In this document: in pieces, positions 12,201-20,836 of the stretch
How the letters are laid out: every line of letters begins with the position of its first letter
Position numbering within the stretch: position 1 is the first letter of the stretch
Assembly: GCA_027577595.1 (NCBI GenBank)
Contig: JANBRJ010000001.1
Span: 248,001-312,000 of the forward strand
Direction: 5' to 3'
From: Coemansia sp. RSA 487
Lineage: Eukaryota > Kickxellomycota > Kickxellomycetes > Kickxellales > Kickxellaceae
Length of the DNA stretch: 64,000 nt
The notes under the pieces: generated by a model
What the model was told of the DNA's origin: nothing
The model's input: the letters and a program-made list of their open reading frames with translations, nothing else
Database searches by the model: none
Program-made: the position numbers and the translations under genes

Positions 12201-14022
12201 GATTGACGGTGTGGTTGCGACGGTGCAAACCAACGCTGTTTGTTTTCCCAGAGTCGCAGTAAACATTATGCTGATGATTCTGGGCAGCATCCACGTGATT
12301 TCCATTGGTCTGTGCAGCGCTGCTATCATCGAATATAAACGCCTGTAGCGGCTCGATCAACGAATTCCGCGTCACGCTACCAAACTCGTCGGAATCTGAT
12401 GTGCTGAACTCGGTGTCTGTGACAACTTCGGGACTCTGACTCTGGGTGCCAGCGTAAGTAGTGCCTGCTGCAGCACTGCCACTGCTGCCATTAATGGCCG
12501 ACAGAGCAGATGCACCCCGCCCAGGAATAGGCTGTGGTGTCTGGGCTGCTGGTGCCGATGCTCCGCTCTGCTGGCCATTTGTGGATGTTCCATGCTGGCG
12601 AAGCACATATGGCTTTCTAATATTGATGTCCATCCAGCGATTCAGCGCTGGCCCCTTTGTCGCTGTCCATATGTAAGCATCATCGGCAGCAACAAGCTTC
12701 ACCACGCCATGCGACTCCTTGGCGACCGCAACGCATACGACTCCGGCACTAGCCAAGGTGTCATCAACAACAGGGGGAGTTGCTTCGTAGTGTGTCGAGG
12801 ATACCAAAGCTGTTTTTGCTGCTGCTGCTGCTATCGCTGTTGTTGTGACTGTTGACCATGGCGCGGGGGCCAGCGATGCACGCCGAGTTGGAGGCCCTTC
12901 TTCGGAATGCATGCCTGCTCCTATAGTTTTGGCCACCAGGCCATCGCGGCTGGCAGAGTAGAAGGTGTGGAAACGCGGATGTGTCGAGTGCAGCGACCAT
13001 ACAGAATTGGTGTGGTGCGAGTAAGTGGACAGGCAGCGGCGCATGCGCATGCTCCAGAGCTTGACAGTGGTGTCGGATGAGCCCGAGAGAACATACTCGG
13101 AGTCGGCAGACAGCAGCACAGCGCGAATGTGGTCGGTGTGTCCGGACAGGCTCGTCAACTGCTTGGCTGCGCGCGTGTCCCAGATGCGGATGAACTTCTC
13201 AGGCGATCCCGACACAACCAGGGTGCCCTGCGGATTGCATGCCAGGGTGTACACGGACGACGACACCGATGCATCGCCAAACTCCTGCAGGGAGCAGATG
13301 GGCGAGTCGCTCGGCCGGCCCTCGCCAATGTCCCAGAGCTTTATTTTCCTATCCAGCCCGCCGCTGATGACCATATGGCGGTGATCGCTGTACGCAAGCG
13401 TCTTGACGTAGTCCATGTGCGAGCCAACCGTGGATGGGCGTGTGTTGGACCCAAGCGGCGACCATGCACGCACTGTCAGGTCCGATGATGCCGACACGAT
13501 TGTTCTGGAGCCGTTCACAAGCACAATGTCGTTGACCCAGTCGCTATGCAGCGTATGCGATGCTCGCAGGCTTGTTTTCGGACTGCTGCTCCGTGTCTTG
13601 TGGCGGTCGATTGCCCACTCCGAGGCAGGTGTGCTGTCATCGTTTGCTGTGCCTTTCCTGGGGCGCCTCAGCGGGAGGTTCAGATCCCATGCCTTGACCA
13701 CGCCGTCGCGGCCGCCAGAAAACAGCAGCCCGCCGGTGGGCGTGTCCTCGGCGCCTGTGTTGTGTGCGACGCTGTCTAGAGAAAGGGCCAGGGCATTGAC
13801 TCCAAGCACATGGCCATCCGAATGCGTGGACCCAATTGAAGAGCTTTCTGGCAGCGGAATAGTGTATGCTATGGAGCGCTTTGGCGCGCGCTTCGGGCGG
13901 CTACGCTCGGGGGTCGGGGCAAACATGCCGGGGTCGACCGACCCGTAGTCGTACGCAAAGCGGTGGGGGCGGTTTTCTTTGGCGCGCACATAGTTTAGTG
14001 GTGCAACAAACGGCATAGCCAT
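9280..14022 (-). CDS. WDR48/UAF1-like WD40 protein with DUF3337 (deubiquitinase cofactor)
   Basis: A 1580-residue homolog of human WDR48 (UAF1), S. pombe Bun107 and yeast Duf1, which activate USP1/USP12/USP46-type ubiquitin proteases. The N-terminus (about 70-400) has WD40 repeats with typical endings such as DGVVKAWDL, DLTVRAWSP, DRKIKLWDI, EKFIRIWDT and DTTVKLWSM. Further on, DTQGRVSLWDIMLCRRIYE and WCRVDTRIGALTVRFDE match the last repeat and the start of the family's second half. The C-terminal DUF3337 part ends with LATIKANVWKASGDIQVYYEW, matching the LATI..xVWK.sGDvxLYY signature. Animal homologs have about 680 residues. The extra length is low-complexity Ser/Thr/Gln/Asn-rich linker, about 470-780 and 960-1270. 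It is transcribed toward lower coordinates from its own promoter. The start is the first ATG (MAMPFVAP). Confidence 0.9.
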   Translation of the reverse strand: MAMPFVAPLNYVRAKENRPHRFAYDYGSVDPGMFAPTPERSRPKRAPKRSIAYTIPLPESSSIGSTHSDGHVLGVNALALSLDSVAHNTGAEDTPTGGLLFSGGRDGVVKAWDLNLPLRRPRKGTANDDSTPASEWAIDRHKTRSSSPKTSLRASHTLHSDWVNDIVLVNGSRTIVSASSDLTVRAWSPLGSNTRPSTVGSHMDYVKTLAYSDHRHMVISGGLDRKIKLWDIGEGRPSDSPICSLQEFGDASVSSSVYTLACNPQGTLVVSGSPEKFIRIWDTRAAKQLTSLSGHTDHIRAVLLSADSEYVLSGSSDTTVKLWSMRMRRCLSTYSHHTNSVWSLHSTHPRFHTFYSASRDGLVAKTIGAGMHSEEGPPTRRASLAPAPWSTVTTTAIAAAAAKTALVSSTHYEATPPVVDDTLASAGVVCVAVAKESHGVVKLVAADDAYIWTATKGPALNRWMDINIRKPYVLRQHGTSTNGQQSGASAPAAQTPQPIPGRGASALSAINGSSGSAAAGTTYAGTQSQSPEVVTDTEFSTSDSDEFGSVTRNSLIEPLQAFIFDDSSAAQTNGNHVDAAQNHQHNVYCDSGKTNSVGLHRRNHTVNHSAPYAFALRNTASPVLKAMQAEQARRSMIRESDGEDLFEDARMSPGTSTDSARSSLHHLRHVRSRSIEYGQDKAHGSISALLATERTSAQSRSVLGKSSVPVLNCATSEKCGGGEDDSASIMDSPLPSSSLINAKATTSPATAAASVSVSGVGGGMHTSPLHYSLYNKGQTKGISSAQRNLDEEHEVVPVRSKPDETIHGKHGLHRHKILPNKRQVLAQDTQGRVSLWDIMLCRRIYEFPATEEDTHDSKKFNGIFGKDFDRIESLLSLHPEAVNSWCRVDTRIGALTVRFDESQVWSAEVHVDEIDGITPETIRAMGDHERVNIGQWMLKRLFLNYARARVKRGPISAQVATQLNYWAAQIPTAEVVSAKAAAPHSYQSPYSASESPKPMTPGVTRAATTHTAAVRLPALTVGSNPSTLNAPGIHPSNSHLGISEKQLQQQKQRFPAIASQLVSSAKEIGIGDLVALPVSKSTEAPYSAKSANGIPPLHGLPKQEQNSMAGSGRKDSGGSSSTSSSADHETYTTNENTKTKPAVGPPTQPRHQHNVSIDTAPGTPQGATSQQQLLGRGEDGESASSNGSTGKFMNRLRSIRVRKQKSIGSTQGSPGSGSNKPTLAGTISGNNSNPVLPNTNKSNSTPDTRVNGPNTVNINGSQDSSGNTFAKPERDGFAEWAGPRFPTDTERTLALLQCTPAPWEQLYSPIVCPRLPLPRNVVVQICQEHVDAPEPYSIYRNTIDYIVGSPEQQQNSMSIFRITDDPLLSFEMSIPAWLTDFLLFNKLPASYQEPAKVSFVLSPLQGSTLPPFPNPTARLVANGMLRARKLAIYVVDKIGLPLMQQPALNYVNAVDACARAYKNNPALSHLSETSSNTFIDLFARAGEVLSEEEQAALDDVIFWRNSTINKGSGNSGPEYVGRPELYLDLFSKDVKVKPRQTLATIKANVWKASGDIQVYYEWASFVKRRILVAQGLVTKE

Positions 14023-15164
14023 TGTGGCTAATTTAGAGTTCTATGTACAGCCGTATAAGTAGGGTTGGAGAGAGAGAGAGAGAGAGAAAACGAAATGAGG
14101 ATAATAGAACACAAAAGTAAAAACACACAGTCCGTGAAGAGAGATAAGAGCTGGCGAAAGAGGTTGGAACACTAAAGAAGCAAGAGCCAAGGAATATGAG
14201 GGGCTGGTGCGGCACTGCAGTAGCGGCTATCCCTTTTGAGAAGTAAAGAAACGATGTGCTATAAAAGGAACGGAATCGAGGAGAAAGCGAGGAAAAGCGA
14301 AGAAAACAGGTTGTCGGTAAGAATAAAAAAACGCAAATGCAAAAAAAGGAACAGAAGCGTCGACTACAGTTTTGTAAAGTCCATGAACACAACGTCATAA
14401 TTGAATGAAAGAAAGATCCACCAGTTCCTTTCTCTTTCTTTTCTTTTTCTTTCTCGGACATTTTTCTGTCTGTTCCGGACACAATAGTTGTCTAATTTCC
14501 TGTTTAAAAATGAGGGAAAAGATGCACATGTGCTTCTCTAGCTTTGATTTCTAGTGCTGAAAAGAGTGAAGCCCTTCAATATTCTGCTAGAATTGCTCGC
14601 TTATTTAACTTTGAAAAATTGGCCGGGAAGCATGAGGGGGAGGGCTTTAATTGTGGCTGCTGGCAGAACTGCCGAGAAATGTTCTGGGTTATAAAAGGAA
14701 AAACAGCGAATTATTTTCTTTCATCCGGCCGCTACGAAAAAAAGCGCATTAATGGCTAGAACGAAGATGCTGAGGAAATATGGAAAGCTATTGTTCTTTC
14801 TAAAAAGGCTAAAGGAAAATGATATGCCATCCAGGAAATCTGGAGAGCAACCACCAGCAGCATCACGGGTATTTGCGGAGGCAGTATCACCGAATATGTC
14901 AGAAGGAAGTTGTTTGTCTGTTTAGTTGTTTGTGGTTTCTGTGTCTGACAGCTGCATTTCAATTGTAAAAGCAGCATTAAAAAGGGGAGAGGGGTTTGGA
15001 AACATTGTAACTCGGTGTATCTTTTGGTGATTTCAGACAATGAATGACACATGCAAACATATCTTCATGTGACTTCAAATGCCTGTTAATTACGCTACAT
15101 GTTTACATTTAATTTTCGCTTGTTTGTCTATTCATTGTTGTTGCTGTTAGCTAATTGGCCCGCT
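14023..15164. other. Intergenic stretch with (GA)n microsatellite
   Basis: About 1.1 kb between two minus-strand genes, so it should hold the promoter of the WDR48-like gene and the 3' UTR of the PAQR gene. The part near the ATG at 14022 is purine-rich on the plus strand (pyrimidine-rich on the coding strand), as in other leaders here. No gene seen. Confidence 0.6.
14069..14087. repeat. (GA)n microsatellite
   Basis: About nine and a half GA units in the leader of the WDR48-like gene; on the coding strand this is a CT tract. Confidence 0.9.
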
Positions 15165-16610
15165 CTATGGGCTCTTCGGAATAGTGTGCACCCAAGCCAG
15201 CGCACGGATAATGCCCACGTAGTGGCACACGGCAGCCAGCACGACAAGAACATGGAAGATCTGGTGCGAGTTAAGCAGCACGTTGTGTTTCCCTGGGCGA
15301 TAGCGCTCAGGGATTTTAAATGCGTAGATCAGCGTTCCTGCGGTGTATACCATAACCATGGCCACCACATACCACAGCGACAGCCTGTTGACTGCGCCCG
15401 AGTAGCCGTTCAGAACCGCCGCATGGATGAGCGGGACAAGACCGGACGCTGAGATGGTCATGAATATCACTGGTCGCAGAAACGCACGCTGCGGGCTCTC
15501 CACGCGCCCAAACACAGACACCGCGACGCCGAGGATTCCGAGCGCCACAAACAGAACCATGTACCCTATTAGTATTCGTTGCGAGTGCACGAACCCGTAG
15601 TACCCGACAGGCACAAATGACCCGACGATCAGCGTGAGGATGCCGATAAAGTCGCACCGCAGCGCACGGAAGTGCTTGCGTCGCGAATGGCACGACAGCG
15701 TGTGAAACGCAACGGATGCAGCGAGACAAAAGAGAACCGTGAATATGTACGTGTACACGACCAGGTAGTCGGCCGCCGTTGGTGCGATGCGTACGCTGGA
15801 GGGCATCTTCCAGTCGACCGCTCTTGGTATTATGACCGGCCCAGTTACCAGTGCTAGAATGGCAAACACGATAAACCCAGCAAGATGCGTCATTATGTTT
15901 CCGAGCTCCGAGTGCACGTACCCCCACGACTTGAGGCACTCGCAGTACGAAAAGCTGAGCGGCCGGTACGCGTCCCAAATGTAGTCTTCAGCCATGTACT
16001 CGGGGATCTGGAACACCGACATCAGACAATGGCCGTCGCCCTCCTCTTCATCCACTATATACACGCGCGTTTCCTTACCGTAGCCCTTTTGCGAATCGCC
16101 AATGGTCGAGCTACTTCTGCTGCTATAGATCTCGGGCTCCGCTTCTCGGCAGATCGGCGACCTTTCTCCAGAGCTGCTGTCCATAAACCCACAAGCCACA
16201 GCCCTATTGCCGTCTGCACAATCACTCTTTTCGACGCCACTGCAGCGGTGGCACCTGCAGAAGAGGCGATTATGCATGTGGCAATCGCATGAGCCCCCCC
16301 TGCTGTAATAGAGGCAGCCGTCTGTGCTCTGGCGCCTCTGGGATGGAGGCCACCGCAGTCCTATGCTTGGGACCACGTAGCTGCCTAGGTCTCCGAACCA
16401 CGTGGACAGTGCTGGAATGTGTCTGGACGGCGTGTTTGTCACCCACGACCGCACCCTACGCAACGTGTGTCCGCGCCATGTGTCGTTGGTTTCAGCCGTT
16501 AGCCCCTCGCAATCTCTCCAGTCTCCAATGTCGGATGGCGGCGGGGATAAAGATAAGTTGGCAGCGTATGTTACTGTTGCTGGGCGATGCCTTTTTTTGT
16601 CGGTATCCAT
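15165..16610 (-). CDS. PAQR/haemolysin-III family protein (Izh-like) with Cys/His-rich N-terminus
   Basis: A seven-pass membrane protein of the PAQR family (adiponectin/progestin receptors, yeast Izh1-4), linked in yeast to zinc and lipid homeostasis. With the ATG at 16610 it has 481 residues. The longer open frame upstream reads through hydrophobic low-quality sequence and probably belongs to the leader. PAQR marks: SELGNIMTHL near 234-243, FHTLSCHS at 302-309, and NSHQIFHV at 447-454. H303, H449 and H453 are the three metal-binding histidines of the family. Before the membrane core sits an unusual segment (about 99-140) with C-x-C-H-x-H and C-x-C-H-x2-C clusters, CDCHMH then CRCHRC. I do not know this module; zinc binding is a natural guess. 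Two paralogs follow within 4 kb. Confidence 0.9.
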   Translation of the reverse strand: MDTDKKRHRPATVTYAANLSLSPPPSDIGDWRDCEGLTAETNDTWRGHTLRRVRSWVTNTPSRHIPALSTWFGDLGSYVVPSIGLRWPPSQRRQSTDGCLYYSRGGSCDCHMHNRLFCRCHRCSGVEKSDCADGNRAVACGFMDSSSGERSPICREAEPEIYSSRSSSTIGDSQKGYGKETRVYIVDEEEGDGHCLMSVFQIPEYMAEDYIWDAYRPLSFSYCECLKSWGYVHSELGNIMTHLAGFIVFAILALVTGPVIIPRAVDWKMPSSVRIAPTAADYLVVYTYIFTVLFCLAASVAFHTLSCHSRRKHFRALRCDFIGILTLIVGSFVPVGYYGFVHSQRILIGYMVLFVALGILGVAVSVFGRVESPQRAFLRPVIFMTISASGLVPLIHAAVLNGYSGAVNRLSLWYVVAMVMVYTAGTLIYAFKIPERYRPGKHNVLLNSHQIFHVLVVLAAVCHYVGIIRALAWVHTIPKSP

Positions 16611-17655
16611 ACTATGTAAGGAAGCGCGAGGATTATGTTGTACAGAGGAACAATGTTGAAAGATGTTTCTATCGATTATATGGATCCCAGAGCGCGAGTA
16701 TTGGCAAGGTGTGTAGGAGACCGATATAAACCAACAAAAGTAAAGAACGTCGGGAAGGAGCGAAAAGGCAAATATAGTACAAATATATCCACAGTGAATG
16801 CAGAGAAGAGCGGTGAAAAAAAGGAGGAAGGCTGTGTTTTGAAAACGAACAATAATATTGCAAAAACAAACGCCAAAAAGAATGTGGAGAAAAACAACGA
16901 AATATTTTTGTGCGATCGTCGATTTGATATTGCTGCTTCTTTTCTTTATCAAGCTTGAAGCGCGTCAGGCGTTATAATATATGTTCCAGGTTTATGTGGT
17001 TACTGAAAAGTACTATTATTATAGCAGAATAAAGTAAGAGGAAAGGGCAAATGACGGTTTGGTAATAAGAGGAACATGCTATCAGGGCTCTTGGACCATT
17101 TGATTTAGTTGGCTGCAGAAGAGCGTCCAATGGCCAGCTGTTTTCTACAGTGGTTAAAACTGAACAGAGCCACGGGATTGGCATTTGCTGCGAGATAAAC
17201 AGCATGTGTGTGTGCTTCCGCGGTCAATAAGGCATAAAAAGGAAGGTATGATCGTGCCAAGAGATATGCGTGTACGCGCTTTTTTGTCATCAGTAGTTTA
17301 GAAATTACTAAATGGGGAACTCTCAAATCCGTTGATGCGTTGCATTTTGTTCTTTTTCCATCGCCGATTCATCGGCATTGTATGTTGGTGGTGCAGGATT
17401 GTCGCAGAACAATAACCTGCACCAATTCCGCCGCTCATACGGAGTACACCAATTCGCTGGAGAACCGCTGAAACACAATATCTAGACCACATGAAACTTA
17501 CAAAAGTAGTTGAGCAAAAGGGTATGAAGGTGGCATGTACTTTGCAGTAAACATTGTAGCGGGATCTGGCCTGTTGCCAAAGCACAAACAGCCGTAAGAA
17601 CAGGTAGTAATGTCAAAATTATTGCAAAAGCCGACGAGTGTTATTCATTTCTTTT
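16611..17655. other. Spacer between two PAQR genes
   Basis: About 1 kb, AT-rich. It holds the promoter of the 481-residue PAQR gene and the 3' end of the next minus-strand PAQR gene. No gene or RNA is recognisable. Confidence 0.55.
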
Positions 17656-18642
17656 TTACACAGCGCAAAAGGCAAGACCAGCGGTATGCGTCCAGCGCAG
17701 GGCGCGGACAACACCCATGTAGTGGAAGACGGCGGCAATGACCACAAAGACATGGAAGATCTGGTGCGAATGGAGCCAGTAGTCAAAGCGGCCGGGCCAC
17801 CAGCGCTCTGGCACGCGTGCGCCATAGATGGTGGCACCCAGTATGTACATTGCTCCCATGGCCAGCATGTATGGCACCTGGATGGCATTGGCGGTGTATT
17901 CCCAGCCAAACAGTAGGTATGCGTGGACGGCTGGGACAACGCCAGAGATCCCGAGTGCAGTGAATGTGGCGGCACGGATCGGGCGGTAGTCGGGCGTTGC
18001 AAAGTGCGGCGCAACAACCACCACGACGGTCATGGCGCCTAGTGCAAAGATCAGCCCCAAGTAGAACAGCTTCAGGCGCGGGTGGCAGTAGAACATGTAG
18101 CAGAACATTGGAACAGACGATCCGACAATAAGCAAGACTATTCCGACGTAGTCGCACCTATTGTATGTGCGCTGCACCTGGGGTGAATGGCACGTCACGG
18201 TGTGGTACAGCGCAGAGACGCCCATGCATCCGACCGCGCCTAGAAGAAACACATAGAGCGTTGTGACGTCGCGCCAGTCGATGGTTGCAAACTCCGCCAG
18301 CAGACCTTGCGTGGCCGTCAGGCACAGCGCGGCGAATCCAAGCGCACCCGTCAGGTGCGTCATTATGTTGCCTGTCTCGTTGTGCACGTAGAGCCATGAG
18401 GCAAAGCACTTTCTGAACGAGTTTGTCGGCTGTCTGTACCCACTCAGGATGTACTTGTTGTCGCGCATCCATTCGGGCAGCTCGCTCCACACAAGGTGTC
18501 TGCGTTCTGGGTTGTGTGCTTTGGCACCCAGCAGCCGCGTTCTGTCATCCGATCCGCTGGCACAATCGGAGGAGGCTGTGTTTTCGGAGCTTTGTTCATG
18601 GGGCGCCGATGCTCCTGATGTGGTGCGTCTTTGGAGTGCCAT
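17656..18642 (-). CDS. PAQR/haemolysin-III family protein, second copy
   Basis: A seven-pass membrane protein of the PAQR (adiponectin receptor/Izh) family, 328 residues from the first ATG (MALQRRTTSG). An eight-codon upstream extension would start at TTG and is not used here. Signature residues: NETGNIMTHL at 88-97, LYHTVTCHS at 145-153 (H147), and HSHQIFHVFV at 291-300 (H293, H297), the three-histidine metal site. LPEWMRDNKYILSGYR just before TM1 matches the family's LP.w..dN.yI..GYR. The cytosolic N-terminus is only about 50 residues. It is divergent from the plus-strand PAQR gene at 19592, with a shared upstream region of about 950 bases. Ligand and direct activity (ceramidase-like hydrolase versus receptor) cannot be told from sequence. 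Confidence 0.93.
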   Translation of the reverse strand: MALQRRTTSGASAPHEQSSENTASSDCASGSDDRTRLLGAKAHNPERRHLVWSELPEWMRDNKYILSGYRQPTNSFRKCFASWLYVHNETGNIMTHLTGALGFAALCLTATQGLLAEFATIDWRDVTTLYVFLLGAVGCMGVSALYHTVTCHSPQVQRTYNRCDYVGIVLLIVGSSVPMFCYMFYCHPRLKLFYLGLIFALGAMTVVVVVAPHFATPDYRPIRAATFTALGISGVVPAVHAYLLFGWEYTANAIQVPYMLAMGAMYILGATIYGARVPERWWPGRFDYWLHSHQIFHVFVVIAAVFHYMGVVRALRWTHTAGLAFCAV

Positions 18643-19591
18643 TCCTTGGATCAAGCAGGAAAACAAAGAAACTGATAAAAAAAAAAAGACAAAGCTTAAT
18701 TGATGACTAGCAGAAATAAAAGAGTATAGTGCTTTGTGGCAAACAATGGCAAGACAAAGGTGAAAGGGATGGAAAACTGCAAGTGTGGAGGTTTAGTTTT
18801 TTTTTCTTTGGCTTGTGAAAGTTCCAGCCAGCTTTGCCAGCTATAGTACTTTCTTTCTTTGCGCAGGAAGGGAAAGCACTCCTCCGTCCATCATAAACAG
18901 AGACCCAAACACCGATCCAGATCCAGGGGTTGATGGTGCACTGAACGTCGTTTGGCTTATATATCTGACCAACAGCAGTGTGGCATTGAACAGTCGTTTC
19001 AAGCGGCGCTCTGAACGCAGGAGACCAAGGGCAAACGCAGGGAACCAAAAAAGAGAGGCCTGCAGCCGTTTGTGGCCCATTTCTGTGAATTTGAAGTCTT
19101 TTTGGGCGATCGCTGCGCGTTGAATCAACAGGCGGATTTGAGGCGGAAATTCTGTATTTATCTTTTTTCTCGTCTGTGCTCTTTGGTGGGAATTCTTGTG
19201 GCTCTTTTCCCTTCCATTTTTTTTTCGACTTTTCTCCAATATAATATTTTGTCTATTAGGCGGCGGCTTGTATAACAGTCTATCTCGGTCGCTGGATGAT
19301 AGATTTGCTCTCTTTTCCTCTCTTTCCTTTTTTTTGTCTTGAAAAGGCTGACTGTCCTTTTTTGTATTCTAAACTAGTCTTTTCCTTCTTTTTTTTTTTT
19401 GCGTGCACGTAGAGACTCGCGCATGCTGAGTGTTCAATAAACCTTTTTTTCGTAGTTCTGCCCTGGTATGCGAGAGCGTGGTGAACAGAGCAAGATTCAC
19501 CCTTCTCCATATCCTCATCGTTTTACTAGCAGCAAACACCGAAGAAAAAAAACCTCCCTGCGCTGATCAAGCCGCCTTCCTCCTCTCTCCA
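18643..19591. promoter_or_regulatory. Shared upstream region of two divergent PAQR genes
   Basis: 949 bases between head-to-head PAQR genes. Long T-runs lie on the 19591 side (about 19220-19400), forming a C/T-rich leader for the plus-strand gene, and an A-run sits next to the minus-strand start. The arrangement would allow joint control; this is inference. Confidence 0.4.
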
Positions 19592-20638
19592 ATGGCACCG
19601 TCTGCAGCAACAACAGCGACAATATGCTCGGCTGAGGCGGAATCGACAGTCACGCAGCGGCCGCAGAAGGGCTCCATGCGTGCTGCAGCCACAAGCCCTG
19701 TATGCTCGGTCGAGTGCGATTCCCCCCCAGCAAACGATGGCGGCAAGTACCCGACTGTGTACTACAGGCCGCTCCTGGGACCTAGCCACCCAAAGTACAC
19801 AACGACCGTCGACGACGTGCCGGCATTTCTGCGCGACATGTACATCATGTCTGGGTACCGGCGGCTGAGCTACTCGTACAGAGCGTGCATCCGGTCGATG
19901 GGGTACGTGCACAACGAGTCCGGAAACGTGCTGACGCACTTTGCGTCGCTGGTGATCTTCCTGGGGCTTGCGCTCAGCACGCACTACAACATTCTGCCCG
20001 CCGCCATGTCTCCCGGCCGCGCATCGTGGTGCGACTACGCCGCGCTGTACGGCTACATCCTCAGCGCTTGCGTGTGCTTTGCGCTGTCGACGCTGTTCCA
20101 CACCTTCTCGTGCCATTCGCACAGCCACCACGTGGCGTGGCTCAAGTGCGATTTCGTCGGCATCCTTGTTCTGATCGTGGGATCCTTCCTCCCAGGGCTC
20201 TACTACGGCTACTTTGAGTCGCGTCTGCTGATGCTCATGTACATGGGCATGCTTTCTGCGCTGTTCGTCGCCGGCGTTGTCGTCAGTATCTCGCCGCACC
20301 TACAGAAACCGAATTTGCGCTGGCTCCGCCCAATCGTCTTTGTCAGCATCGCGTTCTCCGGCTTCATCCCTGTTTTCCACCACATCATTGCATACGGCAT
20401 TGCTGCCTCGGCGCGCTCCATTGGCTTGTACTACATGCTTGGCATGAGCGGCTTCTATGTCCTGGGCACCTTGCTGTACGCTTTCAATATCCCCGAGCGC
20501 TGGTACCCTGGGCTGTTTGACATCGTTGGAAACTCCCACCAGCTGTTCCACTGCCTTGTGTTTACTGCCGCCCTGACGCACTACTACGGAATTGTCCAAG
20601 CGTTCAAGTGGCACCATAGTGCGCAGTCCGTTGTTTGA
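19592..20638 (+). CDS. PAQR/haemolysin-III family protein, third copy
   Basis: Third PAQR-family seven-pass membrane protein of the cluster, 348 residues from the first ATG (MAPSAATT). The open frame extends 54 codons upstream but only to a GTG. Family marks: VPAFLRDMYIMSGYR near 76-90 (the LP.wl.dN.yI..GYR motif), NESGNVLTHF at 108-117, LFHTFSCHS at 168-176 (H170), and NSHQLFHCLV at 314-323 (H316, H320). Ser/Thr-rich cytosolic N-terminus of about 70 residues. It is closer in overall layout to the other two copies here than to animal AdipoRs by eye, so local duplication is likely, but the duplicates are already well diverged. The convergent TRP1 gene starts its 3' end about 200 bases downstream. 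Confidence 0.93.
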   Translation: MAPSAATTATICSAEAESTVTQRPQKGSMRAAATSPVCSVECDSPPANDGGKYPTVYYRPLLGPSHPKYTTTVDDVPAFLRDMYIMSGYRRLSYSYRACIRSMGYVHNESGNVLTHFASLVIFLGLALSTHYNILPAAMSPGRASWCDYAALYGYILSACVCFALSTLFHTFSCHSHSHHVAWLKCDFVGILVLIVGSFLPGLYYGYFESRLLMLMYMGMLSALFVAGVVVSISPHLQKPNLRWLRPIVFVSIAFSGFIPVFHHIIAYGIAASARSIGLYYMLGMSGFYVLGTLLYAFNIPERWYPGLFDIVGNSHQLFHCLVFTAALTHYYGIVQAFKWHHSAQSVV

Positions 20639-20836
20639 CAACAAAAGCCACTTTACATTCAACTAAAATCGATAGATCAATATCCGCTAGCAATACTACC
20701 ACAATAATATATTTCGTTTATCTTCTAGCTTGGATTGTTCCCACGGCTACTGAATGCCGAAAGAGAGTGAAATAAAAGGAGTGAAGGAACGAAACATTGC
20801 TTTTATGATTATCGGATTTCAAGGGGCAGTTTAGTT

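Noticed and set aside
16611-16952. N-terminal extension of the 481-residue PAQR protein by 114 codons
   Set aside because: The extension is Phe/Cys/Ile-rich and unlike the rest. The ATG at 16610 begins normal coding sequence, and the family does not need more N-terminal residues.
19526-20299. 257-codon antisense frame over the third PAQR gene
   Set aside because: Shadow produced by GC-rich codon use of the real gene; Arg/His/Val-rich and without any domain. The same applies to the long antisense frame at 30245-31321 over the Ca2+-ATPase.
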